DNA of 64,000 nt from Pseudomonas sp. PD9R (GCF_019200975.1 NZ_JAHTMR010000011.1:183184-247183), one strand, 5' to 3'. Shown: positions 8,648 through 17,900, counted from the first letter of the stretch. The notes: generated by a model from the letters alone, not told the origin. A program made the numbers and translations.

Positions 8648-9603
8648 TGAGCATCCGCCGTTTGACCGAGCACCGTGCCGAGGGCGAATTTCTCACGACG
8701 GCTGTTGAACAAGTCGCTGAAGTTCAGCGCCTTGCCGCCGGGCAATTGCAGGCGGGTCAGGCACAGCGCCTGCTCGCCGCACGCGACGATCAAGCCGTCC
8801 TTGCTGGCGCCGAGGATTTCCCCCGCTGCTCCCTTGCCTTCGGCGAGGCTCGCGGCCAGCACTTTCAGTGCTTCGCCGTTCAACGTGCTGTGGGTGATCG
8901 GCCACGGATTGAAGGCGCGGACCAGGCGTTCCAGCTCCACCGCCGGGCGAGTCCAGTCGATGCGGGCTTCGTCCTTGTTCAATTTGTGCGCGTAAGTGGC
9001 GAGGCTGTCGTCCTGCACTTCGCCTTGCAGCGTGCCAGCCGCCAGGCCTGCAATCGCTTGGATCACGGCCGGTGGCCCCATTTCGGCCAGTCGGTCGTGG
9101 AGGCTGCCGCCGGTGTCGTCGGCGCTGATCGGCGTGGTGACTTTCAGCAGCATCGGCCCGGTGTCGAGACCTGCTTCCATGCGCATCACCGTCACGCCGC
9201 TTTCGGCATCGCCCGCTTCGACAGCGCGCTGGATCGGCGCTGCACCGCGCCAGCGCGGCAACAGCGAAGCATGGCTGTTGATGCAGCCCAGGCGCGGAAT
9301 ATCCAGCACTACCTGCGGCAGAATCAGGCCGTAGGCGACCACTACCATCAAGTCCGGCTTCAATGCGGCCAATTCAGCCTGCGCGTCTTCGTTGCGCAGT
9401 GTTGGCGGTTGCAGCACCGCAATGTTGTTCTCAAGGGCCAGTTGCTTGACCGGGCTCGGCATCAGTTTTTGCCCGCGACCGGCCGGACGATCCGGTTGGG
9501 TGTAGACCGCGACGACCTCGTGAGGGCTGCTCAGCAGGGCCTTGAGGTGTTCAGCGGCGAATTCCGGGGTGCCGGCAAAGACGATGCGCAGTGGCTCAGT
9601 CAT
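8644..9603 (-). CDS. fmt: Methionyl-tRNA formyltransferase
   Basis: Formylates initiator Met-tRNA using 10-formyl-tetrahydrofolate. The chosen start (MTEPLRIVFAGTPEFAA) gives 319 residues, the family size; the frame is open for 65 codons upstream but those residues are unrelated. The formyltransferase signature is seen as VVAYGLILPQ and INSHASLLPRWRGAAPIQ (catalytic N-H pair). It follows def, its functional partner, although an intrinsic terminator lies between them. Confidence 0.97.
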   Translation of the reverse strand: MTEPLRIVFAGTPEFAAEHLKALLSSPHEVVAVYTQPDRPAGRGQKLMPSPVKQLALENNIAVLQPPTLRNEDAQAELAALKPDLMVVVAYGLILPQVVLDIPRLGCINSHASLLPRWRGAAPIQRAVEAGDAESGVTVMRMEAGLDTGPMLLKVTTPISADDTGGSLHDRLAEMGPPAVIQAIAGLAAGTLQGEVQDDSLATYAHKLNKDEARIDWTRPAVELERLVRAFNPWPITHSTLNGEALKVLAASLAEGKGAAGEILGASKDGLIVACGEQALCLTRLQLPGGKALNFSDLFNSRREKFALGTVLGQTADAQ

Positions 9604-9638
9604 GAAGGGCTCTCTATTGCTTAGCATCTTGAAAAGAA

Positions 9639-9664
9639 AAAGGCTTGCCGCAGCAAGCCTTTGA
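9639..9664 (-). terminator. Intrinsic terminator after def
   Basis: On the minus strand AAAGGCTTGC and GCAAGCCTTT form a perfect 10-base stem with a four-base loop, followed by a T-rich tail. It lies 10 bases after the def stop and before fmt, so part of the def transcripts should end here. Confidence 0.85.
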
Positions 9665-9673
9665 AGGAGGGCA

Positions 9674-10180
9674 TCAAACGTTCTGGCGGTGGAGCTTTTC
9701 CAGTTTCTTCTTGATGCGGTCGCGTTTGAGCGTCGACAGGTAATCAACGAACAATTTGCCGTTGAGATGGTCGCATTCGTGCTGGATGCACACGGCAAGC
9801 AGATCTTCGGCGATCAGTTCGTAAGGCTGGCCGTCGCGGTCCAGAGCCTTGACCTTGACCCTTTGCGGGCGATCGACGTTTTCGTAGAAACCCGGCACCG
9901 AAAGGCAGCCTTCCTGGTACTGGCCCATGTCGTCGGTCAGCGGTTCGAGCTCGGGGTTGATGAACACTCGTGGCTCGGTGCGGTCTTCAGAAAGGTCCAT
10001 CACGACGATACGTTTGTGCACGTTGACCTGGGTCGCGGCGAGGCCGATACCCGGTGCTTCATACATTGTTTCAAACATGTCATCGACCAACTGACGCACT
10101 TCGTCGTCCACTACGGCCACCGGTTTGGCGATAGTGCGCAGGCGCGGGTCAGGGAATTCGAGGATGTTTAAAATGGCCAT
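9674..10180 (-). CDS. def: Peptide deformylase
   Basis: Metalloenzyme that removes the N-terminal formyl group from nascent proteins, 168 residues. All three PDF motifs are intact: GIGLAATQV (motif I), EGCLSVPG (motif II, Cys ligand) and QHECDHLNG (motif III, HExxH with both His ligands). The start MAILNILEFPDPRLR at 10180 is the family N-terminus, although the Shine-Dalgarno is weak; upstream in-frame codons are not conserved-looking. Divergent from the LysM gene. Confidence 0.97.
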   Translation of the reverse strand: MAILNILEFPDPRLRTIAKPVAVVDDEVRQLVDDMFETMYEAPGIGLAATQVNVHKRIVVMDLSEDRTEPRVFINPELEPLTDDMGQYQEGCLSVPGFYENVDRPQRVKVKALDRDGQPYELIAEDLLAVCIQHECDHLNGKLFVDYLSTLKRDRIKKKLEKLHRQNV

Positions 10181-10351
10181 AAGCTTGATGAGTGCACGTG
10201 TGAAGTAAGGTCGGGTCGATGGCCTGGCGAGTCCGAAGATGCAGGCTACCTTTGTAAAACGTAGCTCCCTTCTTTTGATAAGCAAGCCGGGAGCGAGCCA
10301 CTGACGGCTCTGGCGTTTCACGCGAACGCACATAATAAAGGGATTCACCGC

Positions 10352-11377
10352 ATGAGGAAATCACTACTCGCCCTGCTCCTTCTGGCCTCGGCCGGTTTGG
10401 CGCACGCGCAAGTGCAACTCAAGGAAGGTTTTCCACAGCAGTACACAGTGGTAGCGGGGGACACACTCTGGGACATCTCGGGAAAATTTCTTCGTGAACC
10501 CTGGCATTGGCCTGAGCTCTGGCAAGCCAATCCGCAGATCGAAAACCCCAATCTCATCTACCCCGGCGATTCTCTGTCGCTGGTCTACGTCAATGGCCAG
10601 CCACGGCTGACGCTCAACCGCGGCGCATCGCGGGGCATCATCAAGCTCTCGCCACGGGTGCGCAGCAGCCCGGTGGCCGACGCGATCCCGAGCATTCCGC
10701 TGAAATCGATCAATAGCTTTCTGTTGAGCAACCGCATCGTCGACAAGGTTGAGGATTTCGACAAGGCGCCTTACATCGTCGCCGGTGATGCCGAGCGTGT
10801 GCTCAGCGGCATGGGTGACCGCATCTTCGCCCGTGGCCATTTCGACCCGGCGCAGCCGGTCTACGGCATCTTCCGCCAAGGCAAGGTTTACACCGATCCG
10901 CAGACCCAGGAGTTTCTGGGCATCAATGCCGACGACATCGGCGGCGGCGAAGTTGTGGCCACCGAAGGCGACGTGGCCACATTGGCGCTGCAACGCACGA
11001 CCCAGAAAGTGCGCCTCGGCGACCGGCTGTTCAGCGGTGAAGAGCGGTCGATCAACTCGACGTTCATGCCCAGCGCACCGAAAAACCCAATCAACGGTGT
11101 GATCATCGATGTGCCGCGCGGGGTGACTCAGATCGGCGCGCTAGACGTGGTCACGCTTAACAAGGGCCAACGCGATGGTCTGGCGGAAGGCAACGTGTTG
11201 GTGGTGATGAAAACCGGCGAAACCGTGCGCGACCGGATCACTGGCCAGCCGCTGAAAATTCCCGATGAGCGCGCCGGACTGCTGATGGTTTTTCGCACCT
11301 ACGACAAGCTCAGCTACGGGCTGGTGCTCAATGCTTCGCGCTCGCTGGCGGTGATGGATAAGGTGCGAAATCCTTAG
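10352..11377 (+). CDS. LysM-domain periplasmic protein
   Basis: Exported 341-residue protein: residues 1-19 are a Sec signal peptide ending AHA|Q, followed by a LysM domain at about 30-77 (YTVVAGDTLWDISGKFL...NLIYPGDSLSLVYV) that should bind peptidoglycan. The remaining 260 residues have no catalytic motif I recognise. AAAGGG precedes the start. It heads a probable LysM-dprA-tsaC unit and matches the LysM protein usually found beside def/dprA in pseudomonads. A cell-wall binding or remodelling accessory role is inferred only from the LysM fold. Confidence 0.9.
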   Translation: MRKSLLALLLLASAGLAHAQVQLKEGFPQQYTVVAGDTLWDISGKFLREPWHWPELWQANPQIENPNLIYPGDSLSLVYVNGQPRLTLNRGASRGIIKLSPRVRSSPVADAIPSIPLKSINSFLLSNRIVDKVEDFDKAPYIVAGDAERVLSGMGDRIFARGHFDPAQPVYGIFRQGKVYTDPQTQEFLGINADDIGGGEVVATEGDVATLALQRTTQKVRLGDRLFSGEERSINSTFMPSAPKNPINGVIIDVPRGVTQIGALDVVTLNKGQRDGLAEGNVLVVMKTGETVRDRITGQPLKIPDERAGLLMVFRTYDKLSYGLVLNASRSLAVMDKVRNP

Positions 11378-11457
11378 TTGGCTTCACAAGTTACCAACAG
11401 AGTTATCCACAGCTTATTCCCGTTTGTACGGGTCCTCATAACGATCAAGGATGATCC

Positions 11458-12561
11458 ATGTCGCAGCCCTCTGTTACACCGGTTTCCCCTGCGGAACTGG
11501 AAGCTCGTTTACGTCTGCACCGTTTGCCTGAACTCGGCCCGGCGCGTTTCAAAAAGTTGTTGGAAGCCTTCGGTTCGGCATCAAAAGCCATCAGCGCGCC
11601 GGCCAGTGCCTGGCGTGCGCTTGGTTTGCCGCTGGCGTGTTCCGAGGCCAGGCGTTGCGCGGAAGTCCGTGATGGCGCGAGTCACGCATTGGCCTGGATA
11701 GAGCGCAAGGGCCAGCATTTACTGATGTGGGACCAGCCTGACTACCCTGCTCTGCTGGCGGAAATCAGCGATGCACCGCCGTTGCTGTTCGTGGCGGGTG
11801 ATCCCGGCATTCTCGAAAAACCGCAGCTGGCGATGGTTGGCAGTCGTCGAGCTTCACGGCCGGGCATGGACACCGCGGCGGCGTTTTCGCGCAGCCTGGC
11901 CAGTGCCGGGTTTGTCATCACCAGCGGTTTGGCGCTGGGCATCGACGCCGCCGCGCATCAGGCGGCGCTGGACGTCCGAGGGCAAACAGTCGGGGTGTTG
12001 GGCACGGGTCTTGAAAAGTTTTATCCACAACGCAATCGACGGCTGGCTGACGCGATGATTGCCTCGGGTAGCGCGGTGCTGTCGGAGTTCCCGCTGGACG
12101 CCGGCCCGACCGCCAGCAACTTCCCGCGACGCAATCGAATCATCAGTGGTTTGTCCCTTGGCGTGCTGGTGGTTGAGGCCAGTGTCGCCAGTGGTTCGTT
12201 GATCACCGCGAGGCTAGCGGCGGAGCAAGGGCGCGAGGTGTATGCCATTCCTGGATCAATTCATCATCCTGGTGCGCGCGGCTGTCATCAGCTGATCCGC
12301 GACGGTGCAGTGTTGGTGGAAACCATCGAGCATATCCTCGAAGCGCTGCGCGGCTGGCAGCAGCTGCCGTTATTCACGGAGTCGGCGCCGGCGGCGACTC
12401 ATCCTCTGCTTGCGTTACTGCATGCCGCGCCGCATACCAGTGAAGCACTGGCGGATGCCAGCGGCTGGACCTTGCCCAAAGTGTTGGGAGCGCTGACGGA
12501 ACTGGAAATGGAGGGGCGTGCAGTTTGCGAAAACGGCCGCTGGTTGGCACGGGTGAGCTAG
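11458..12561 (+). CDS. dprA: DNA-processing protein DprA
   Basis: DprA/Smf loads RecA on incoming single-stranded DNA during natural transformation. The 367-residue protein has an N-terminal SAM-like helical region, the extended Rossmann core beginning MVGSRRASRPG near residue 125, the GxA-type ITSGLALGIDAAAH loop, and a C-terminal winged-helix (DprA_WH) region in the last 60 residues. AAGGA precedes the start. Presence of dprA alone does not show competence; it is near-universal. Confidence 0.95.
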   Translation: MSQPSVTPVSPAELEARLRLHRLPELGPARFKKLLEAFGSASKAISAPASAWRALGLPLACSEARRCAEVRDGASHALAWIERKGQHLLMWDQPDYPALLAEISDAPPLLFVAGDPGILEKPQLAMVGSRRASRPGMDTAAAFSRSLASAGFVITSGLALGIDAAAHQAALDVRGQTVGVLGTGLEKFYPQRNRRLADAMIASGSAVLSEFPLDAGPTASNFPRRNRIISGLSLGVLVVEASVASGSLITARLAAEQGREVYAIPGSIHHPGARGCHQLIRDGAVLVETIEHILEALRGWQQLPLFTESAPAATHPLLALLHAAPHTSEALADASGWTLPKVLGALTELEMEGRAVCENGRWLARVS

Positions 12562-12615
12562 GTTTTACAAGGAAGATCGGTAAACTGCGCAGAGCCTTTT
12601 TCTGGAGAGTTTTTC

Positions 12616-13173
12616 ATGGTCAACAGTTGGCGTGTGCAACAAGCCGCACAAGCAGTTCGCGCCGGAGCGGTGATTGCCTACCCAACCGAAGCAGTCTGGG
12701 GCCTGGGTTGCGACCCGTGGGACATTGATGCGGTGGAGCGTTTGTTGCTGATCAAGGGCCGGTCTATGGAGAAGGGCCTGATCCTGGTCGCCGACAACAT
12801 TCGCCAGTTCGACTTCCTCTTCGAAGACTTCCCTGAACTGTGGATGGACCGGATGGCCAGCACCTGGCCGGGGCCGAACACCTGGCTGGTGCCGCATCAG
12901 AATCTATTGCCGCAGTGGATTACCGGGGTGCATGAAACCGTGGCGCTGCGAGTCAGCGATCACCCGCAAGTACGGGATTTGTGTGCGTTGGTCGGGCCTC
13001 TGGTGTCGACGTCAGCCAACCCACAAGGCCGTCCGGCGGCGCGCACGCGGATTCGCGTCGAGCAGTATTTCCGTGGGCAGGTCGATCATGTGCTGGGTGG
13101 GAATCTGGGTGGGCGCAAAAATCCGAGCGTGATTCGCGATCTGGCGACCGGGCATGTTGTGCGCCCGGATTGA
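12616..13173 (+). CDS. tsaC: Threonylcarbamoyl-AMP synthase (YrdC/RimN type)
   Basis: Makes L-threonylcarbamoyl-AMP from threonine, bicarbonate and ATP for t6A37 modification of ANN-decoding tRNAs. At 185 residues it is the short YrdC-only form. The family motifs are visible: AGAVIAYPTEAVWGLGCDP near residue 17, the KGRSMEKGLIL phosphate-binding segment and STSANPQG in the second half. It follows dprA by 54 bases on the same strand. Confidence 0.95.
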   Translation: MVNSWRVQQAAQAVRAGAVIAYPTEAVWGLGCDPWDIDAVERLLLIKGRSMEKGLILVADNIRQFDFLFEDFPELWMDRMASTWPGPNTWLVPHQNLLPQWITGVHETVALRVSDHPQVRDLCALVGPLVSTSANPQGRPAARTRIRVEQYFRGQVDHVLGGNLGGRKNPSVIRDLATGHVVRPD

Positions 13174-13186
13174 GACCGAGGCGCGC

Positions 13187-13247
13187 CCATCGCTAGCAGG
13201 CTAGCTCCCACAATGGATCTGTGTGGGTGCTGGCCTGCTAGCGATGG
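13187..13247. repeat. REP-type palindrome, short variant
   Basis: CCATCGCTAGCAGG and CCTGCTAGCGATGG are perfect 14-base inverted arms around a CTCCCACA...TGTGGG inner pair. It lies between the convergent tsaC and qor genes. Confidence 0.85.
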
Positions 13248-13253
13248 CGTCAT

Positions 13254-14231
13254 TCAGGGCAACAAAACAACCGAACCGGTCGTGCGCCGCGCCGACAACT
13301 CGGTCTGTGCCTTAGCCGCATCAGCCAATGGATACTTCTGGCTGATGTCCACCTTCACCTTGCCGCTGATGATCATCTCGAACAGCTCATCGGCCATGCG
13401 CTGCAGGTTTTCCGCGTTGTTGGCATAAGTCCCCAGCGTCGGCCGGGTCACGTACAGCGAACCTTTCGCCGACAGAATCCCCAGATTGACGCCATCTACA
13501 GCGCCGGACGCATTGCCGAAACTCACCACCAGGCCGCGCGGTGCTGCGCTGTCGAGCGAGGTCAGCCAAGTGTCCTTGCCGACGCCGTCGTAGACCACCG
13601 GGACTTTTTTCCCGTCAGTCAATTCCAGTACGCGTTGTGCAACGTTTTCATGGCTGTAATCGATGGTCGCCCAGGCGCCGTTGGCCTTGGCCAGCGCGGC
13701 TTTCTCTGCTGAGCTCACGGTGCCGATCAACTTCACGCCCAGTGCCTTGGCCCATTGGCAGGCCAGCGAGCCAACGCCACCGGCCGCCGCGTGGAACAAG
13801 ATGGTTTCGCCACCTTTGAGTTCATAGGTCTGACGCAGCAGGTATTGCACGGTCAGGCCCTTGAGCATCACTCCCGCGGCCTGTTCGAAACTGATGGCAT
13901 CCGGCAGGCGCACCAGATTAGCCTCGGGCAACACGTGCACGTCGCTGTAGGCACCCAATGGGCCGCTGCCGTAGGCCACGCGATCACCGACCTTGAATCG
14001 GGTCACGTCACTGCCCACTGCCTCGACCACGCCCGCGCCTTCCGAACCCAAGCCCGATGGCAAGGCGGGTGGCGGATAGAGGCCGCTGCGGTAATAGGTG
14101 TCGATGAAGTTCAGGCCGATGGCCTTGTTGCTCACACGGACCTGCTGCGGGCCGGGCTCGGCGGGCTGGTAATCCACATACTCGAGCACTTCGGGGCCGC
14201 CATGGGCACGGAACTGAATACGCTTTGCCAT
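13254..14231 (-). CDS. qor: NADPH:quinone oxidoreductase, zeta-crystallin type
   Basis: Zinc-free medium-chain dehydrogenase that reduces quinones with NADPH, 325 residues. The N-terminus IQFRAHGGPEVLEYVDY and NFIDTYYRSGLYPP block are the QOR hallmarks, and the nucleotide-binding motif is seen as HAAAGGVGSLACQWAKALG near residue 150. It is convergent with tsaC and divergent from hemF, the usual Pseudomonas arrangement. Confidence 0.94.
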   Translation of the reverse strand: MAKRIQFRAHGGPEVLEYVDYQPAEPGPQQVRVSNKAIGLNFIDTYYRSGLYPPPALPSGLGSEGAGVVEAVGSDVTRFKVGDRVAYGSGPLGAYSDVHVLPEANLVRLPDAISFEQAAGVMLKGLTVQYLLRQTYELKGGETILFHAAAGGVGSLACQWAKALGVKLIGTVSSAEKAALAKANGAWATIDYSHENVAQRVLELTDGKKVPVVYDGVGKDTWLTSLDSAAPRGLVVSFGNASGAVDGVNLGILSAKGSLYVTRPTLGTYANNAENLQRMADELFEMIISGKVKVDISQKYPLADAAKAQTELSARRTTGSVVLLP

Positions 14232-14281
14232 CTGAACTCTCCTTCGGTCGTTTTACCAAGTGCCCTATCGGACTCCTAAGC

Positions 14282-14295
14282 TTGATCCTCGTCAA
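14282..14295 (+). promoter_or_regulatory. Anr/FNR-like box upstream of hemF
   Basis: TTGAT-CCTC-GTCAA matches the Anr/Dnr consensus TTGAT-N4-ATCAA at 9 of 10 defined bases. Its centre (14288.5) lies about 43 bases before the start point expected from the -10-like TATGCT at 14320-14325, close to the -41.5 spacing of class II FNR-type activation. hemF regulation by Anr is known in P. aeruginosa; function here is inferred. Confidence 0.55.
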
Positions 14296-14393
14296 CTGCG
14301 ACGAGCGTACCGGCGGTGGTATGCTACGCGCCCATTTGCGCAGGCCCGCTCCGATGGAGCGCCGCGTAGCTTTGCCCGATTCAAGGTGATGCC

Positions 14394-15308
14394 ATGACTA
14401 CCCGCACCGAGGCTGTAAAAGCCTACCTGCTCGACCTGCAAGACCGAATCTGCGCTGCGCTGGAAGCCGAAGACGGCGGCACGCACTTCGTCGAAGACGC
14501 CTGGGCCCGGCCTGCCGGTGGTGGCGGGCGTACGCGGGTGATCGAAAACGGCACGGTCATTGAAAAGGGCGGCGTCAACTTTTCCCACGTCTTCGGCAGC
14601 GGTCTCCCACCGTCCGCCAGCGCCCATCGGCCGGAACTGGCCGGGCGTGGTTTCGAAGCCCTGGGTGTATCGCTGGTGATTCACCCGCACAACCCGCATG
14701 TACCGACTTCCCACGCCAACGTGCGCTTTTTCATCGCCGAAAAAGAAGGCGAAGAGCCCGTTTGGTGGTTCGGCGGCGGCTTCGACCTGACGCCCTATTA
14801 CGGCAACGAAGAAGACTGTGTGCATTGGCACCGTGTGGCCGAGCAGGCCTGCGCGCCGTTCGGCCCGGACGTTTACTCGCGGTACAAGTCCTGGTGCGAC
14901 AGCTACTTCCACATCAAGCATCGCCACGAGCCACGGGGTATCGGCGGCCTGTTTTTCGATGACCTGAATGAGTGGGACTTCGACACCAGTTTCGCTTTCA
15001 TGCGCGCCATCGGGGATGCGTTTATCGATGCTTATCTGCCGATTGTGCAGCGCCGCAAGCACGATGCGTTCACCGCCAAACAGCGCGAGTTTCAGGAATT
15101 CCGCCGTGGGCGTTACGTCGAGTTCAACCTGGTTTACGACCGTGGCACCTTGTTCGGCCTGCAATCGGGCGGGCGAACCGAATCGATCCTGATGTCCCTG
15201 CCACCGCAAGTGCGTTGGGGTTACGACTGGAAAGCCGAGCCCGGCAGCGAAGAAGCGCGCCTGACCGAGTATTTCCTGCAAGACCGCGATTGGTTGGCCA
15301 AGGCCTGA
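14394..15308 (+). CDS. hemF: Oxygen-dependent coproporphyrinogen III oxidase
   Basis: Aerobic heme-biosynthesis enzyme converting coproporphyrinogen III to protoporphyrinogen IX with O2. The 304-residue length is standard. Signature stretches are GGGGRTRVIENG near residue 40, the VWWFGGGFDLTPYY metal-site block near 122, and HRHEPRGIGGLFFDDL near 175. aroE follows after 13 bases. An Anr-like box lies about 100 bases upstream of the ATG. Confidence 0.97.
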   Translation: MTTRTEAVKAYLLDLQDRICAALEAEDGGTHFVEDAWARPAGGGGRTRVIENGTVIEKGGVNFSHVFGSGLPPSASAHRPELAGRGFEALGVSLVIHPHNPHVPTSHANVRFFIAEKEGEEPVWWFGGGFDLTPYYGNEEDCVHWHRVAEQACAPFGPDVYSRYKSWCDSYFHIKHRHEPRGIGGLFFDDLNEWDFDTSFAFMRAIGDAFIDAYLPIVQRRKHDAFTAKQREFQEFRRGRYVEFNLVYDRGTLFGLQSGGRTESILMSLPPQVRWGYDWKAEPGSEEARLTEYFLQDRDWLAKA

Positions 15309-15321
15309 ACGAGGATTCCTG

Positions 15322-16143
15322 ATGGACCGTTATGTCGTATTCGGTAACCCGATTGGCCACAGCAAGTCGCCGCTGATTCATCGCCTGTTCGCCGAACAGA
15401 CCGATCAGAAACTGGACTACAGCACCTCGCTGGCGCCACTCGACGATTTTTCCGGCTGTGCCCGGGAATTTTTCCTAGAAGGACGTGGGGCGAATGTCAC
15501 GGTACCGTTCAAGGAAGAAGCCTATCGCCTGGCGAACAGTCTGACAGCGCGCGCGCAGCGAGCCGGTGCGGTGAATACCTTGAGCAAACTGGCCGACGGC
15601 AGTTTGCTGGGCGACAACACCGATGGCGCCGGTCTGGTGCGGGACCTGACGGTTAACGCGGGTTTCAGCCTCAAGGGCAAACGCATCCTGCTGCTCGGTG
15701 CGGGTGGCGCGGTGCGTGGGGCGTTGGAGCCGTTACTGGCCGAGCAACCGGCGTCGGTGATCATCGCCAATCGCACGGTGGACAAGGCTGAACTGCTCGC
15801 GGAGCTGTTTTGTGATCTGGGCCCGGTTTCGGCCAGTGGTTACGACTGGTTGCAGGAGTCTGTGGACGTGATCATCAACGCGACGTCTGCGAGCCTGTCA
15901 GGCGATGTCCCGCCGATTGCCGCCAGCTTGATCGAGCCGGGCAAAACCCTGTGCTACGACATGATGTACGGCAAGGAGCCCACCTCGTTCTGCCGCTGGG
16001 CCAGTGAACACGGCGCGGCGGTGGCCATGGATGGTCTGGGGATGCTTGCCGAACAGGCGGCCGAGGCGTTCTTCCTGTGGCGCGGGGTGCGGCCCGATAC
16101 GGCGCCGGTGTTGGCTGAACTTCGGCGGCAGCTGGCCCTTTAA
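15322..16143 (+). CDS. aroE: Shikimate dehydrogenase (NADP+)
   Basis: Reduces 3-dehydroshikimate to shikimate in the aromatic amino acid pathway, 273 residues. Substrate site NPIGHSKSP is at residues 9-17, the catalytic lysine is in NVTVPFKEEA near residue 65, NTDGAG near 100, and the NADP motif LLGAGGAVRGAL follows. AGGA lies just before the ATG. It is translated from the hemF-aroE unit; a REP palindrome follows the stop immediately. Confidence 0.97.
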   Translation: MDRYVVFGNPIGHSKSPLIHRLFAEQTDQKLDYSTSLAPLDDFSGCAREFFLEGRGANVTVPFKEEAYRLANSLTARAQRAGAVNTLSKLADGSLLGDNTDGAGLVRDLTVNAGFSLKGKRILLLGAGGAVRGALEPLLAEQPASVIIANRTVDKAELLAELFCDLGPVSASGYDWLQESVDVIINATSASLSGDVPPIAASLIEPGKTLCYDMMYGKEPTSFCRWASEHGAAVAMDGLGMLAEQAAEAFFLWRGVRPDTAPVLAELRRQLAL

Positions 16144-16147
16144 AATC

Positions 16148-16224
16148 AAAAGATCGCAGCCTTCGGCAGCCCCTACATTGGATTGATGACACCCTGTAGG
16201 AGCTGCCGAAGGCTGCGATCTTTT
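16148..16224. repeat. REP-type palindrome, GATCGCAGCC family
   Basis: AAAAGATCGCAGCCTTCGGCAGC and its perfect 23-base reverse complement flank about 30 bases. The right arm touches the stop codon of the SulP gene, so the stem could also limit read-through between the convergent aroE and SulP genes. Confidence 0.9.
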
Positions 16225-17792
16225 TAGTCTTCAAACCGGATCGGACATTTCTCCGCCCCTTCGAGCTTCCTCAATTCATCTACTACCTGCGGCCTGGCCT
16301 GGCGCAACGTAAGACTGCGATCCTGACGCAGCAATCGTCGCGCCTCCTGATGCAGCATCTCCACGCCCGAGTAGTCGATGAAGTTGATTTGCTGCGCCTC
16401 GATCACCACCCGCGCACCGTGCATGCGTTGCAGGCGAACTTGCAGGTAATGGCTGGCGCCGAAAAAGATCGACCCGCCGACCCGCAGAATGTCTTCATCG
16501 CCATCGCGTACATGCTGCACTCGCGGCTGCGAAGTGCGCTTGAGGTAGAAGAACAACGACGCCAGCACTCCGGCGTAAATCGCTGTCTGCAATTCCAGCA
16601 GCAGCGTGGCGACACAGGTCAGGGCCATGACCACGAATTCGGCACGGCTGACCCGCAGCAATGCGCGAATGCCACGGTGGTCCACCAATCCCCAGGCGAT
16701 CAACAGAATGCTGCCGGCCATGGCCGGGATCGGAATGTGTGCGATCAGGTTGGCGCCAAAGATCGCAAACAACGCCACCCACAACGCCGAAAATATCCCC
16801 GCCATGGGCGAGCAAGCGCCCGCTTCGTAGCTCAGGCCTGAACGGGTAAAGGAACCGGCTGATAGCGATCCGGAAAAAAACGCACCGACGATGTTGGATA
16901 AACCCTGGGCGCGAACTTCCTGGTTGGCGTCGAGCAGTTGCTGCGAGCGTGCCGAAATTGAGCGGGCAATCGACAGGCTGGTGACTAACCCGAGCATGCC
17001 CACCGCCACAGCGCTGGGCAGCAGGCGCAGGATCAGATCGAGATCCAGTGGCAACGGACTAAATGGCGGCAGCTTTCCGACAAAGGCACTGACCAGTTCG
17101 ACATGGCCGAACATCGAGGGCCAGAGCCAAACCAGCAGGGCACCCAAGACGAGAGTGATCAACAGTGTTGGCCAGCGCGGCAACGACAGTTTGAGGATTA
17201 CGCCGACCACGACGGTGGCCAGCCCCAGCATCAGCGACGGTTTATCCAGCTTGTCGAGGTGCCGGAACAAGTTGATGAAACTATCCAGGGCGGTGGCCTG
17301 GCTGGGCAAATCCAGGCCAAGCAGGTTCGGCAGTTGGCCAATGGCAATCACCACCGCCGCGCCAAGGGTGAAGCCGAGTACCACCGAGTGCGAGACGAAA
17401 TTCACCAGGGCACCGAAGCGCAGCAGACCCAGCAGCCATTGGAAAATGCCCGCCAGAAATGTCAGCAGCAGGATCAAGGTCACGTAGTCCTGGGTCGCTG
17501 GAACAGCCAGAGGACTGACACTGGCGTACAAGACAATCGAGATGGCCGCCGTAGGACCGCAGATCAAATGCCACGACGAGCCCCAGAGGCAAGCGATCAG
17601 CACCGGTATTATCGCCGCGTACAAGCCGTATTCCGGGGGGAGACCGGCAATCAGGGCGTAGGCAATGGATTGCGGCAACGCGAGAATGGCACCGCTGAGG
17701 CCGACAATCAGGTCTCGGCCGACGCTGGCGCGGGTTTGCCGGGGTAACCAGGTGAGGAATGGGAAGAGTGAATGGCGGCTGGGAAGGGCCAT
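16224..17792 (-). CDS. SulP-family anion transporter with STAS domain
   Basis: Inner-membrane SulP/SLC26 transporter, 522 residues from the ATG at 17792, which has AGAGGA upstream (the frame is open 33 codons further up without a site). About 11-12 hydrophobic segments cover residues 25-420, including the SulP signature around LPPEYGLYAAIIPVLI near residue 60. A C-terminal STAS domain (from about residue 430, QINFIDYSGVEMLHQEA) is present. Substrate may be sulfate, bicarbonate or another anion; the next genes release sulfate from choline sulfate, which makes sulfate attractive but unproven. Confidence 0.9.
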   Translation of the reverse strand: MALPSRHSLFPFLTWLPRQTRASVGRDLIVGLSGAILALPQSIAYALIAGLPPEYGLYAAIIPVLIACLWGSSWHLICGPTAAISIVLYASVSPLAVPATQDYVTLILLLTFLAGIFQWLLGLLRFGALVNFVSHSVVLGFTLGAAVVIAIGQLPNLLGLDLPSQATALDSFINLFRHLDKLDKPSLMLGLATVVVGVILKLSLPRWPTLLITLVLGALLVWLWPSMFGHVELVSAFVGKLPPFSPLPLDLDLILRLLPSAVAVGMLGLVTSLSIARSISARSQQLLDANQEVRAQGLSNIVGAFFSGSLSAGSFTRSGLSYEAGACSPMAGIFSALWVALFAIFGANLIAHIPIPAMAGSILLIAWGLVDHRGIRALLRVSRAEFVVMALTCVATLLLELQTAIYAGVLASLFFYLKRTSQPRVQHVRDGDEDILRVGGSIFFGASHYLQVRLQRMHGARVVIEAQQINFIDYSGVEMLHQEARRLLRQDRSLTLRQARPQVVDELRKLEGAEKCPIRFED

Positions 17793-17844
17793 GGGTCCTC
17801 TCGGGTCGGGTTTTGCGCAAGGGTAGCAGGACGAAACAAGAATT

Positions 17845-17891
17845 GTGGCGAGGGAGCTTGCTCCCGCTCGGGTGCCAAGCGCCCTCGCCAC
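17845..17891. repeat. REP-type palindrome, single short unit
   Basis: GTGGCGAGGG and CCCTCGCCAC are perfect inverted arms around GAGCTTGCTCCCGCTC. It lies between choX and the SulP gene. Confidence 0.8.
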
Positions 17892-17900
17892 AGAGATTAT

